Of a DNA stretch of 57,206 bases, positions 27,095-36,122 are shown piece after piece. Location of the stretch: contig DASPOR010000079.1 of assembly GCA_035625915.1 (NCBI GenBank), positions 1 through 57,206 on the forward strand, given 5' to 3'. Each line of letters begins with the position of its first letter. Within the stretch, counting starts at the first letter, position 1. The notes beneath the pieces are model-generated. The model was not told the origin of the DNA, ran no database searches, and saw nothing but the letters and a program-made list of their open reading frames with translations. The stretch is from Alphaproteobacteria bacterium (lineage in GTDB: Bacteria; Pseudomonadota; Alphaproteobacteria; JACZXZ01). The translations under genes were made by a program, and so were the position numbers.

Positions 27095-28888
27095 ATGCGG
27101 TGGTTGAAACGTATCGTCGTTGGATTTTTCGCGATCGTCGGATTCGTCGTCGTAGCGCTGACGGTTCTCGGCGTCTGGATCGGCACGAGTGCTATCAGAT
27201 CGAACATCAAGGCGGTCCCGGATACCGCGGTATTGCAACTCGATCTCTCGAAAGGGCTCGCGCAAGGAAGTGGCGACGATCCGTTTAGCGGGCTCTTCCA
27301 GCGCGACCGGCTCACGCTGCGACAGATCGAAGAGGCGCTGAACCACGGCGCCAATGATGCGCGCGTCAAGGGCCTCGTCATGCGCGTGGGTAGCGGGCTC
27401 GGTTTCGCAACGACGCAGGAGCTCCGCGACGCCATAGCCGATTTTCGCAAGGCTGGCAAATTTGCGCTCGCATTCGGCGAGAGCTATGGCGAAGGTGGGG
27501 GAGGAAACGGCGCCTATTATCTCGCAAGCGCCTGCGAGGAGATTTGGCTCCAGCCATCGGGTGAGGTCGGTCTCGCCGGTGTTGCCGCCGAGACGCCCTT
27601 CCTCAAGGGAACACTCGACAAGCTCGGCATCGTCCCGCACTTCGCCAAGCGCGAGGAATACAAGAATGCGATCGATCAACTGACCGATGCCGCATACAGC
27701 CCGGCATTTCGCGAATCGATGACGAGCCTCTTGAGCTCGATCTACGACCAGCTCACCAAGGGCGTCTCAGACGGCCGCGGCTTACCGCTCGACGACGTCA
27801 AGATGCTCGTGGACCGCGGCCCATTCCTGGCGAACGATGCGCTCGGCGCCAAGCTCGTCGACAAACTGGGCTATCGCGACGAGGTCGAGGATGCGGCGCG
27901 TCGGCGCGCCGGCAACGGAGCCAAATTGATCGGGCTTCGGGATTATTTCCAGGCGACGCGCGAGGCGCGCACAGGCGGACACGTGATCGCGCTCGTCGAG
28001 GGCAGCGGTCCGATCGTGTCGGGCGAGAGCGATTTCGACAACCCGCTCGACGGGACCGATCGAATCGGCGCCGACACCATGACCGACGCACTCGACGAGG
28101 CCGCGCAAAGCCGCACGGTCGAGGCGATCGTTCTGCGGGTCGACAGCCCGGGTGGCTCTTACGTCGCCTCGGACACAATCTGGCGTGCGGTCGAGCGAGC
28201 AAAGCAGGCCGGCAAGCCAGTCATCGTTTCGATGGGCAATGTGGCGGCGTCGGGCGGATACTTTATTTCAGTTCCGGCGAGCAAGATCGTCGCCGAGCCC
28301 GGTACGCTCACGGGCTCGATCGGCGTTTTCGGCGGCAAGTTCGTCGTGACAGGCCTCATGGAGAAGCTCGGGATCAGCTTCGATTCGGTCGGGTTCGGCG
28401 CCAACGCCGAAATGTGGAGCGCCACACGCGATTTCACGCCGGAAGGCTGGGCCAAGCTTCAAGCCTCGCTCGACGCTGTCTATAAGGACTTCACGGGCAA
28501 GGTCGCGAAGGGTCGCGCCTTCGACGCAGGCCGGATTCCATCGGTTGCGAAGGGCCGGGTCTTCACCGGCGACCAGGCGTACAAGAATGGGCTGATCGAC
28601 GCCCTTGGCGGACTGCCCACGGCGATCCAGCTCGCGCGCGAGGCCGCCAACATCAAGCCGGAGGAGACCGTCCGACTCGTCGTCTACCCCCCGCCAGGCC
28701 GGGAATTCCGGCGGCTGTTGAGGGAGCTCTTTGCCGATGACGCCCGCGTCGAAGCAAGAGTGGTGTCGAGCTTGGCCGAACGTCTCGGCGACACGGTCTC
28801 GGCACTCCACCCGCTCGCGGTGGAGCTGCCGGCATTGCTCTCGCGAGAGGAAGCCTGGCTTCTCGCTCCACCCGTCGAAATTCGATAG
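27095..28888 (+). CDS. sppA: Signal peptide peptidase SppA, long (67 kDa) form
   Basis: SppA is an inner-membrane serine protease that digests cleaved signal peptides in the periplasm. The 597-residue protein has one N-terminal helix (7-30) and two tandem peptidase S49 domains. The N-terminal domain carries the probable general-base lysine in HFAKREEYKNAID, and the C-terminal domain carries the nucleophile serine in AASGGYFISVPA with TGSIGVFGGK after it, giving the Ser/Lys dyad of the long form. It ends nine bases before the convergent arfB gene. Confidence 0.92.
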   Translation: MRWLKRIVVGFFAIVGFVVVALTVLGVWIGTSAIRSNIKAVPDTAVLQLDLSKGLAQGSGDDPFSGLFQRDRLTLRQIEEALNHGANDARVKGLVMRVGSGLGFATTQELRDAIADFRKAGKFALAFGESYGEGGGGNGAYYLASACEEIWLQPSGEVGLAGVAAETPFLKGTLDKLGIVPHFAKREEYKNAIDQLTDAAYSPAFRESMTSLLSSIYDQLTKGVSDGRGLPLDDVKMLVDRGPFLANDALGAKLVDKLGYRDEVEDAARRRAGNGAKLIGLRDYFQATREARTGGHVIALVEGSGPIVSGESDFDNPLDGTDRIGADTMTDALDEAAQSRTVEAIVLRVDSPGGSYVASDTIWRAVERAKQAGKPVIVSMGNVAASGGYFISVPASKIVAEPGTLTGSIGVFGGKFVVTGLMEKLGISFDSVGFGANAEMWSATRDFTPEGWAKLQASLDAVYKDFTGKVAKGRAFDAGRIPSVAKGRVFTGDQAYKNGLIDALGGLPTAIQLAREAANIKPEETVRLVVYPPPGREFRRLLRELFADDARVEARVVSSLAERLGDTVSALHPLAVELPALLSREEAWLLAPPVEIR

Positions 28889-28897
28889 GGCCCGTCG

Positions 28898-29317
28898 TTA
28901 TTCGTCGCGGGGTGTCTCGCGCAGTCGCTTGGTCGCGCCGCGGCGAATCTTGCCATCGAGGCGCCGGCGGCGTGCCGCGGCCGTTGGCTTGGTAGGCCTG
29001 CGCGGGGTTGGCGGCTTCTCGGCCCGGCGGATCAGTTCGATGAGCTTTGCCATCGCCTCGTCGCGATTGCGAGCCTGGGTGCGGTGACGCTGTGCCGTAA
29101 TGATGAGCACGCCGTGTTGCGTGAGACGCCGGCCGGCGAGGCGTTCGAGCCTCGCCCGAACCCCGGGGGGCAAAGACGGGGAGCGGCGAACATCGAAGCG
29201 TAATTCGACCGCAGTCGCGACCTTGTTGACGTTCTGTCCGCCGGGACCGGACCCAAGGACGAATCTCTCCGCAATCTCGCCTTCATCGAGCGCGATATTG
29301 GCCGTTATCCGGATCAT
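28898..29317 (-). CDS. arfB: Alternative ribosome-rescue factor, codon-independent peptidyl-tRNA hydrolase
   Basis: ArfB (YaeJ) frees stalled ribosomes by hydrolysing peptidyl-tRNA without a stop codon. The 139-residue protein has the catalytic GGQ loop in GSGPGGQNVNKVATAVELRF and a basic C-terminal tail rich in Arg/Lys (about 108-136), which enters the empty mRNA channel. The start at 29317 (MIRITANIALDEGEI) is the family N-terminus; a longer open frame above it is not conserved. It stands in reverse to sppA and upstream of it is msrQ on the same strand. Confidence 0.92.
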   Translation of the reverse strand: MIRITANIALDEGEIAERFVLGSGPGGQNVNKVATAVELRFDVRRSPSLPPGVRARLERLAGRRLTQHGVLIITAQRHRTQARNRDEAMAKLIELIRRAEKPPTPRRPTKPTAAARRRRLDGKIRRGATKRLRETPRDE

Positions 29318-29420
29318 GCATGGTACTAGATCAGCCTCGGCAGAGCGCACCAAGCAAAAACAACACGTTTTGGGTCGACCGATTGCCGAGCACGATGGCG
29401 CAACCTCGAGAAGGCGGCGC

Positions 29421-30281
29421 TCACGCGGGCTGCAGGCGAGGCCGCACGGGGCGTTGGGCGAAGTAGGCGCGGATAGCACCGATCAGGGCCGCGAGCGTTC
29501 CGGCGGAGAGCGTGATCCAGCTCGGCCGAATGCCGATCATGAACGTGAAATTCGCGTCAAGCACGCGCATCGGATCGACGTCGAGCTTGATCCAGTAATA
29601 GGACGCCTCGCCCAACGCCATCGCCAAAGTCGAAGCAAGCGCCAACACAAAGAGCGCCCAAAGGGGGACGTGGCTCTTGTTACCGCAAAGCCAAGCCATC
29701 ACGCGATAGCCCATCAGCCAAGCGAAGAGGCCCGACATCCACATCGCCTCGTCTACGTTCACCTTGCTTTGATAGAAAAAATGTATGAGCGCCAACACAC
29801 CGACAACGTAAACAAGCTGGTGAAGTCGCCGCCATCTCTTCCCGCCGAGCCAGCGAACGGCGCCGTCAGTCGATGTGGCGGCCAAGGCCGTGAGCATCAA
29901 GAGGGCTGTGAATCCAAGTGTGAGATAAAAGCGCAAGGCGATTTCCGAAACGACTTTTTCGAGATCGAATGCCTGATCCATCACGTAGATGCAAAGATGC
30001 AGTGAAGCGTAGAAAAATGTGGCGACACCGATCATGCGCCGCACGAGGACAAGGTGCGGCCACTGGAGGATTTGCCTGACCGGCGTGATCGCGAGCGAGG
30101 TGAAGAGTAAGCGGATTGTCCAAAGGCCGATCTCGTGGGTCGCCGCGTTGATGGGGCGAGGCCCGAGCTCTCCCATGACGTAGGCGAGCCCGGTCCACGC
30201 GGCCGGGACGAAAAGGGCCCCAAAAACCAACGTTTTGAAGGGCGAAAGGCGGCCGCTGCGATCGAGCCAGGGGGTTATCAT
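29421..30281 (-). CDS. msrQ: MsrQ (YedZ) heme-binding subunit of periplasmic methionine sulfoxide reductase
   Basis: MsrQ is a heme b membrane protein that passes electrons from the quinone pool to MsrP, which repairs oxidised methionine in periplasmic proteins. The 286-residue protein has about six core helices with conserved heme histidines in FYASLHLCIYVM and RRLHQLVYVVGVLALIHFF, and ATHEIGLWTIRLLFTSLAITP. An AAGGAG ribosome-binding site precedes the ATG at 30281. Residues beyond about 200 add extra helices compared with the short E. coli form. msrP is not adjacent, which is unusual. Confidence 0.88.
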   Translation of the reverse strand: MITPWLDRSGRLSPFKTLVFGALFVPAAWTGLAYVMGELGPRPINAATHEIGLWTIRLLFTSLAITPVRQILQWPHLVLVRRMIGVATFFYASLHLCIYVMDQAFDLEKVVSEIALRFYLTLGFTALLMLTALAATSTDGAVRWLGGKRWRRLHQLVYVVGVLALIHFFYQSKVNVDEAMWMSGLFAWLMGYRVMAWLCGNKSHVPLWALFVLALASTLAMALGEASYYWIKLDVDPMRVLDANFTFMIGIRPSWITLSAGTLAALIGAIRAYFAQRPVRPRLQPA

Positions 30282-30580
30282 GGATCTCCTTAGCGCATCA
30301 TTTCGCCCCTGGGGACAACGATTTCGAGTCAACTTCCGTTCAAGTTACCGCGAGCGCTGAAGATCCTGTGCGGTGCCAGCGATTTCTCGAATATATAAAT
30401 ATACAGGGACAGCGCGGTCGCAAAGTTTTGATCTCACTCGACTTGATTGCCCCTTCAACCCATGATAGCGAAAACGTGCGGCGTTCGGCTGTAAATCCGT
30501 CCCGCCCGGCACGGTATCCATTTCCGATGTTTAGCCGGCTGAGTAACGGCCATCCGAGAGTACCAAACGAGAGAGGTGTC

Positions 30581-31186
30581 ATGTTCCGTCGCGCCAGCGT
30601 CCTTGCGCTTACCTTCATCGTGTGCGTGGTCGGTGCGGCACAAGCGCAAAACGCTCCGCCCGTTCGTATTCGGGGCCAAATCGCCGCCATCGACGACACT
30701 TCAATGACGATCGCCACGCGCGAAGGACCGAAGGTCACGCTCAAGCTCGCCGACAATCTCGGCGTCAACGCCGTTGTGCGGGCGAAGCTGTCGGCCGTGA
30801 AACCGGGCACCTTCATCGGCACGGCGGCGGAATCCGCCCCCGACGGAAACCTCCGCGCGCTTGAGGTACTGATCTTCCCGGAGGCTTTGCGCGGCTCGGG
30901 CGAAGGCCACTATGATTGGGATCTCAAGCCCGGCAGCACGATGACGAATGCGACGGTGACGGCGGTGGTCAAGGGAAAATCGGGGCGCAACCTCGAACTT
31001 TCGTACAAGGATGGGACCGCCACGGTCACGGTTCCGCCGAAGACTCCAATCGTGACGTTCGTGCCGGGCATGCGCGCCGACCTGAAGAAGGGACAAAAGG
31101 TCTTTGTCGTCGCCAACAAGGGGGCTGACGGCCAACTTACCGCCCTGCGGGTCAATTACGGCAAGGGCGTGGCACCCCCGATGTAG
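30581..31186 (+). CDS. Exported DUF5666-like beta-rich protein
   Basis: The 201-residue protein has a signal peptide (LALTFIVCVVGAAQAQ, cleavage after AQA) and then repeated short beta modules, each following the form GxIAAIDDTSMTIATREG...LKLADN and TVTAVVKGKSGRNLELSYKDG. This is the OB-like pattern of DUF5666 proteins, of unknown function in the periplasm or envelope. GAGAGG precedes the ATG at 30581. A roughly 300-base gap separates it from the divergent msrQ. I have no functional prediction. Confidence 0.6.
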   Translation: MFRRASVLALTFIVCVVGAAQAQNAPPVRIRGQIAAIDDTSMTIATREGPKVTLKLADNLGVNAVVRAKLSAVKPGTFIGTAAESAPDGNLRALEVLIFPEALRGSGEGHYDWDLKPGSTMTNATVTAVVKGKSGRNLELSYKDGTATVTVPPKTPIVTFVPGMRADLKKGQKVFVVANKGADGQLTALRVNYGKGVAPPM

Positions 31187-31620
31187 TTAGCGGTGTCGGG
31201 CGCTGTCCGCGACTTTTCCAGTTTGCCTCCCGCTCGCGGAAGCCCTGTTCGCCAACTTATCGCGCTGCCGTGGCGCCGGCTCGTACGTGCGGGCGGCGAT
31301 GGCGATCTTGAAATTGTGCATCCCATTGACGCGCGACCTCCGCAAGGCGTTCGCAGGCGCGAAGCGGTTACCTCATTGTAATTCCGCAGAGATCGCGAGG
31401 TCGATTAAGGGAATCTTCGAAGCATAAAATAATAATATAAGCACTTACTGATAAATTATATTGTCACAAATATTCAATCGACAGAGAAAAAATAAATACT
31501 TCTGGACTATTTGAGGGGACGCGATCTAGTCTCGTCCTTACTTTGAAGTTGTCGATCGGCTGACCCTATTCGCCCGTGGGCGATCTGAAATACAGCCGAT
31601 CAGGACGCAGGAGTATGACC
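31187..31620. other. AT-rich intergenic region upstream of the proline-rich peptide gene
   Basis: The 434 bases hold no recognised gene. From about 31380 to 31510 the sequence turns sharply AT-rich (runs such as ATAAAATAATAATATAA), unlike the surrounding GC-rich DNA. A possible promoter is TTGAAG (31543-31548) and TATTCG (31567-31572) spaced by 18 bases, facing the peptide gene, but the match is modest. The composition suggests recent acquisition or a strong regulatory upstream region. Confidence 0.45.
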
Positions 31621-31809
31621 ATGACGAATGATAAGCTTCGCGCACTCACCGCGCAGGAAGTGGAGGTTGTGAGCGGGGGTCTCTCCCTCCCGATCATTGT
31701 TAAAAGTCCGCCAAACCCGATCCTCATTGGCCATAAGCCCATCATCAATCCACCTTGGGGGCCAAATCCGCCGCATTTCCCGAAGTTTCCTATTCCGCAA
31801 CCGGAGTGA
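31621..31809 (+). CDS. Double-glycine-leader peptide with proline-rich core
   Basis: A 62-residue peptide in two parts. Residues 1-20 read MTNDKLRALTAQEVEVVSGG, matching the leader of class II bacteriocin-type and other double-glycine-processed peptides (L-T-x-x-E-V-x-x-V-S-G-G), which peptidase C39 ABC exporters cut after GG. The remaining 42 residues contain 14 prolines, two histidines, three lysines and a single acidic residue, and end in a segment reading WGPNPPHFPKFPIPQPE. There are no cysteines. AGGAG lies seven bases before the ATG at 31621; an in-frame ATG at 31615 sits too close to it. No exporter, modification enzyme or immunity gene adjoins it. Function unknown; a secreted peptide is the best inference. 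Confidence 0.72.
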   Translation: MTNDKLRALTAQEVEVVSGGLSLPIIVKSPPNPILIGHKPIINPPWGPNPPHFPKFPIPQPE

Positions 31810-31934
31810 CGAGGCTTGTTTGCCTCCCCCGAGAATCCGGGCGGCCACTGGGAAGGAAATCGGGCTTAGGCCTGTAAACACGGGCGCGGCGTCGCGATAA
31901 AGACACCGCGCCAGCCACGTCATCGACCAAAACG

Positions 31935-31958
31935 CCCCGCCGGTCACTACCGGCGGGG
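31935..31958 (-). terminator. Rho-independent terminator downstream of the rlmD-like gene
   Basis: A perfect 9-base stem (CCCCGCCGG / CCGGCGGGG) with a six-base loop is followed on the minus strand by CGTTTTGG, giving a short T run. It lies about 60 bases past the minus-strand methyltransferase stop. On the plus strand the tail is TCATTAT, so it could also end the peptide transcript. Confidence 0.65.
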
Positions 31959-32016
31959 TCATTATCTGACTTGGCAATTATTTGCCATCGCAGCGAGCGA
32001 CGGTTGCCGCATCGGC

Positions 32017-33291
32017 TTACTTTCGGGAAAATGTCGCGACCAGTTCGAGATGGGGCGACCAGAGGAACTGGTCGACCGGCTGAATCCAATCGAGCGTGAA
32101 GCCGCCGTCGATGAGTGTGCGCGCGTCGCGTGCGAACGTCGCGGGATTGCACGACACCGCGACGACGCGCGCAACACCGCTGCGCGCAAGCATTTCGGCT
32201 TGGGCGCGCGCACCAGCGCGCGGCGGATCGAACACCACCGCTTCGCAGGGCCGAAGTTCGTCCGGTGCGAGGGGGCGGCGGTCGAGATCCCGCCTTAGGG
32301 CCGTGACGCGCAACCGTGGGTACGCCCCCACCGCAACCGCCATCGCTTCTACCATATCGCCATCGCCCTCGACGGCGTGAACCGTGCGACCCGCGGCCGC
32401 GAGTGCGAAGGCGAACGTGCCGCAGCCGGCATAGAGGTCGGCGACGCGCGACGCCGGACCGACTCCCTCCTCGACCGCAAGGCGCAACGCTGTTTCGCCC
32501 TCCGAACTCGCTTGAAGGAAAGCGCCGGGCGGTATTCCGACCGCGATGTCGCCGAAGCGCATACGCACCGGGCGACGCTCCAGGATGGTTTCCGTGCCGC
32601 GCGATCGTGGATGCTTGCGGGCGATCCGCGCAAGATCGTGCGCTTCGGCGAATGCCGCAAGGGATTCACGCCGCTTGAGGCCGAATTGCGCGCCGGTCGC
32701 GAGCAGCAAGTCGAGCCCGCTGTCGCTCTTCAGCACCGCGACTTCAGCCGCGTTGGCAGGGTCGAGCAGCCCTGACAATAGCTCGCGCAGGGGCGCCACT
32801 AACGCCACGATCTCGGGGATCAGCACAGGGCATTCGACGAGATCGATCACCTGGTGGCTGAGTCGGGCGTTGAGGCCGAGGACGACATCATGCTTGCGAC
32901 GCATGGCGCTAAATTCCGCACGCCGGCGGGAGCCAGCCGGCAATACCTTCAAGTTGCGGATTTCGCGCACCGCGACACCCTGTCGCGTGAGGGCCTCGCC
33001 GAGCAGGGCAAGCTTCCAGTGGCGGTAGTGGTCGGCTGAAAGATGCTGAAGCGCACAGCCCCCACAATGCCCGAAGTGTCGGCAGAGGGGCTCACCGCGG
33101 CCCGGCCCTTCTGCAAGTATAGCCGTAACTCGCCCCGCGAAACCGTCCGGTCGAGGCTGTCCCAGACGCGCACGCACGCGGTCGCCGGGCGCCGTGAATG
33201 GCACGTAAAGCCGCCGGCCGTCCTCGAGGGTGCCGATGCCGTCACCGCGCGCGCCGATCTTTTCGATGTCGATTTCGAGTTCGACCTTCAC
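32017..33291 (-). CDS. RlmD/RumA-family RNA m5U methyltransferase with Fe-S cluster
   Basis: This 424-residue enzyme methylates a uridine in RNA (23S rRNA in the known RlmD branch) with SAM. It has an N-terminal TRAM-like part (1-60), iron-sulfur cysteines in CRHFGHCGGC plus ECPVL, the SAM site in DLYAGCGTFAFALA, FDPPRAG, and the catalytic cysteine in VVAVSCNPATF. The start is a GTG at 33291 overlapping the tlyA stop by four bases (GTGA), which points to translational coupling. Which uridine is modified (U747, U1939 or other) cannot be told. Confidence 0.87.
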   Translation of the reverse strand: MKVELEIDIEKIGARGDGIGTLEDGRRLYVPFTAPGDRVRARLGQPRPDGFAGRVTAILAEGPGRGEPLCRHFGHCGGCALQHLSADHYRHWKLALLGEALTRQGVAVREIRNLKVLPAGSRRRAEFSAMRRKHDVVLGLNARLSHQVIDLVECPVLIPEIVALVAPLRELLSGLLDPANAAEVAVLKSDSGLDLLLATGAQFGLKRRESLAAFAEAHDLARIARKHPRSRGTETILERRPVRMRFGDIAVGIPPGAFLQASSEGETALRLAVEEGVGPASRVADLYAGCGTFAFALAAAGRTVHAVEGDGDMVEAMAVAVGAYPRLRVTALRRDLDRRPLAPDELRPCEAVVFDPPRAGARAQAEMLARSGVARVVAVSCNPATFARDARTLIDGGFTLDWIQPVDQFLWSPHLELVATFSRK

Positions 33292-34070
33292 GGCACCTCG
33301 ACCCCGAAGCGTGCCGCGATAAGAAATTCCTTGTTGCCCTCGGCACCGGCGATGGGGCTATCAACAATGCCGAGTACGCGCCAGCCTGGAAGGCTCTCGA
33401 GCCAGTCCTCGATGCGATGGCATACCGCCCGGTGAAGCGTCGGATCGCGCACGATCCCCCCTTTGCCGACTTCGTGAGGTCCGACTTCGAACTGGGGCTT
33501 GATCAGTGCCACGAGTGCTGCGTTCGGCGCAACAAGGGCGAGTGCTGCCGGCAGCACTGTCGCGAGACCGATGAAGCTAGTGTCACAGACAATGAGGTCG
33601 ACCGGTGCGGGGACATGCTCGCGCGTCAAATGGCGTGCGTTGGTGCGCTCCAATACGATCACACGAGGATCTTCGCGGAGTTTCCAGGCAAGCTGGCCCT
33701 GCCCGACATCGACCGCATAGACTTTGACCGCCCCTTGCGACAGAAGCACGTCGGTAAATCCGCCCGTCGACGCCCCGACGTCCAAGGCCGTCCTTCCTGC
33801 CGGATCGATCCCGAAATGCTCAAGCGCATGCGCAAGCTTGAGCCCGCCACGTGACACCCACGGATGATCGGCTCCACGCAGCGAAAGCGGCGTTTCGATA
33901 GGAAGCAGTGCGCCGGGCTTGTCGAGACGCCGGTCGCCCGAGAAAACGAGGCCCGCCATGACGAGGGCCTGCGCGCGATTACGGCTTTCGACGAGCCCAC
34001 GATCGACGAGGAGCAGGTCGAGCCGGCTCTTCTTCCGTGGCTTCGAATCCTTAAGGTGCCTGCTGGGCAT
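33288..34070 (-). CDS. tlyA: TlyA-family rRNA 2'-O-methyltransferase
   Basis: TlyA methylates the 2'-hydroxyl of cytidines in rRNA. The 260-residue protein has an N-terminal S4 RNA-binding domain (RLDLLLVDRGLVESRNRAQA to GALL) and a C-terminal FtsJ-like SAM domain with ALDVGASTGGFTDVLL and the catalytic lysines/acidic residues in CDTSFIG and LIKPQFEVG. Start at 34070 (MPSRHLK). It sits between dxs and the RlmD-like gene, as in many alphaproteobacteria. Target cytidine not deducible. Confidence 0.88.
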   Translation of the reverse strand: MPSRHLKDSKPRKKSRLDLLLVDRGLVESRNRAQALVMAGLVFSGDRRLDKPGALLPIETPLSLRGADHPWVSRGGLKLAHALEHFGIDPAGRTALDVGASTGGFTDVLLSQGAVKVYAVDVGQGQLAWKLREDPRVIVLERTNARHLTREHVPAPVDLIVCDTSFIGLATVLPAALALVAPNAALVALIKPQFEVGPHEVGKGGIVRDPTLHRAVCHRIEDWLESLPGWRVLGIVDSPIAGAEGNKEFLIAARFGVEVP

Positions 34071-34117
34071 TCTACGGTCGTCGAGATCGGGTCCAGCGTG
34101 CGACGAAGCCAAGAAAC

Positions 34118-34146
34118 GAGGGCCGCACGCATGCGCACGGCCCCTC
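34118..34146 (-). terminator. Probable terminator after dxs
   Basis: On the minus strand a stem starting GGGCCG and closing CGGCCC, extended inward by two wobble and two Watson-Crick pairs around a CATG loop, is followed by TCGTTTCTT. It falls in the 118-base gap between dxs and tlyA, suggesting at least partial separation of the two transcription units. On the plus strand the hairpin is also followed by TCTTTT. Confidence 0.5.
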
Positions 34147-34188
34147 TTTTCGAGACGAGTGGCGAACCTCGGCCCAACGCCGGCAGGA

Positions 34189-36111
34189 TCAGGCGCGCGC
34201 TTGTTGCCCTCTCAAATCCTGGCCGAGTGCCGTCAGCGCCTGGCCGACGATGTGCTTGGCGTTGAGGCCCGCCTGCTCATACTGCAGCTCAGGCTTGTCG
34301 TGATCCATGATGCGGTCCGGTAGGCACATCGGCCGGAACTTGAGGCGGCCGCGATCGAGCAGCCCCGCGTGCGCGAGGAACTGCATGACATGGCCGGCGA
34401 AGCCGCCGATCGCATTCTCCTCGACCGTGATCAACACTTCATGCTCGCTTGCAAGGTGCCGCACGAGCTCGGCATCGAGGGGCTTGCAGAACCGCGCATC
34501 CGCAACAGTCGTCGAAAGCCCCCGTGCCTGCAACTCCTCCGCCGCCTTGAGCGCTTCATGAAGCCGCGTACCGTAGGAAAGTATGGCGACGGCGGTCCCC
34601 TCGCGCACGATGCGGCCTTTTCCGAGCGGAACGGGCACGCCGGCCTCGGGCATTTGCACCCCGACCCCGTCGCCACGCGGATACCGCATCGCGCTCGGAC
34701 GATCGTCGATCGCAACCTGGGTTGCGACCATGTGCACAAGTTCGGCCTCGTCCGACGGCGCCATCAGCACGAAATTGGGCAGGCAGCCAAGATAGCTAAC
34801 ATCAAAGGCCCCGTGGTGGGTTTGGCCGTCGGCGCCGACATAGCCGGCACGATCGAGCACGAAGCGCACCGGCAGCTGCTGGATCGCCACATCGTGCACG
34901 ACCTGATCGTAAGCGCGCTGAAGGAACGTCGAATAGATCGCGCAGAATGGCTTCATACCCTCGGTTGCCATGCCCGCCGCGAAGGTAACGCCGTGCTGCT
35001 CCGCGATGCCGACGTCGAAGGCGCGATCGGGGAAGCGATCGGCGAAGATGTTGACGCCCGTACCCGACGGCATTGCTGCCGTGATTGCGACTATTCGCGC
35101 GTCCTTCTCCGCTTCCTTCACAAGCGCCTGACCGAACACCTTGGTATAAGCGGGCGCGTTGGACTTTGCCTTGACCTGCTGGCCGGTCGCGACATCGAAT
35201 TTGACGACGCCATGATACTTGTCCGCCGACGCCTCCGCCGGCGCATAACCCTTGCCCTTCTGGGTGACCACGTGAATGAGGATGGGACCTTCGTCCGCGT
35301 CGCGCACGTTTTTGAGCACCGGCAAAAGGTGATCCAGGTTATGGCCGTCGATCGGCCCCACATAGAAGAACCCAAGCTCCTCGAACAGCGTGCCGCCGGT
35401 GACGAGGCCGCGAGCATATTCCTCAGCACGCCGTGCCGCGTTCTCGATGGAGCGTGGAAAACGCTTGGAGATCTCCTTGCCGAGATGGCGGAGCGAACGG
35501 TACGACTTCGAGGATACGAGCTTTGCCAGATAGGCGCTCATGGCGCCCACGGGTGGTGCAATGGACATATCGTTGTCGTTCAAGACGACAATCAGGCGGC
35601 TCGACTTCGAGCCTGCATTGTTCATCGCCTCGTAGGCCATGCCGGCGCTCATCGCGCCGTCGCCGATCACCGCAATCACGTTGTTCTTGCGCCCGAGCAG
35701 ATCGCGCGCAACCGCCATGCCGAGGCTCGACGAAATCGAGGTCGAGCTGTGCGCAGCGCCGAAGGGATCGTAAATGCTCTCCGATCGCTTGGTGAAGCCT
35801 GAAAGCCCGCCACCCTGGCGCAGCGTGCGAATACGGTCGCGCCGACCGGTCAGAATCTTATGCGGATAGCATTGATGGCCGACGTCCCAGACGAGCCGGT
35901 CCTCGGGCGTCTTGAAGACGTGATGGATGGCGATTGTCAGCTCGATCACGCCCAGGCCCGCGCCGAGATGACCGCCCGTGACGGACACTGCGTCGATCGT
36001 CTCGCTCCGAAGCTCCTCCGCAAGCTTCTTGAGTTCGTCCACGGAAAGTTCCCGGAGATCCTTCGGCTCCTTCACCCGGTCCAAGAGTGGCGTGTTGCTA
36101 TGCTCAGTCAA
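34189..36111 (-). CDS. dxs: 1-deoxy-D-xylulose-5-phosphate synthase
   Basis: Dxs condenses pyruvate with glyceraldehyde 3-phosphate, the first step of the MEP pathway, using thiamine diphosphate. The 640-residue protein has [19 protein letters not shown], the TPP/Mg site [18 protein letters not shown] with NDND, and the transketolase pyrimidine domain [18 protein letters not shown]. The start is uncertain: a GTG at 36123 overlaps the ispA stop by one base, but a TTG at 36111 has GGAGG at five bases and gives the family-like [13 protein letters not shown], so I used it. It is downstream of ispA, and ispH lies at the other end of the window. Confidence 0.94.
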   Translation of the reverse strand: MTEHSNTPLLDRVKEPKDLRELSVDELKKLAEELRSETIDAVSVTGGHLGAGLGVIELTIAIHHVFKTPEDRLVWDVGHQCYPHKILTGRRDRIRTLRQGGGLSGFTKRSESIYDPFGAAHSSTSISSSLGMAVARDLLGRKNNVIAVIGDGAMSAGMAYEAMNNAGSKSSRLIVVLNDNDMSIAPPVGAMSAYLAKLVSSKSYRSLRHLGKEISKRFPRSIENAARRAEEYARGLVTGGTLFEELGFFYVGPIDGHNLDHLLPVLKNVRDADEGPILIHVVTQKGKGYAPAEASADKYHGVVKFDVATGQQVKAKSNAPAYTKVFGQALVKEAEKDARIVAITAAMPSGTGVNIFADRFPDRAFDVGIAEQHGVTFAAGMATEGMKPFCAIYSTFLQRAYDQVVHDVAIQQLPVRFVLDRAGYVGADGQTHHGAFDVSYLGCLPNFVLMAPSDEAELVHMVATQVAIDDRPSAMRYPRGDGVGVQMPEAGVPVPLGKGRIVREGTAVAILSYGTRLHEALKAAEELQARGLSTTVADARFCKPLDAELVRHLASEHEVLITVEENAIGGFAGHVMQFLAHAGLLDRGRLKFRPMCLPDRIMDHDKPELQYEQAGLNAKHIVGQALTALGQDLRGQQARA

Positions 36112-36122
36112 GTCATCCTCCA

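Noticed and set aside
34369-35802. Plus-strand open frame of 477 codons
   Set aside because: It is the reverse-strand shadow of dxs, whose TPP motifs are unmistakable; long antisense frames are common in GC-rich genes.
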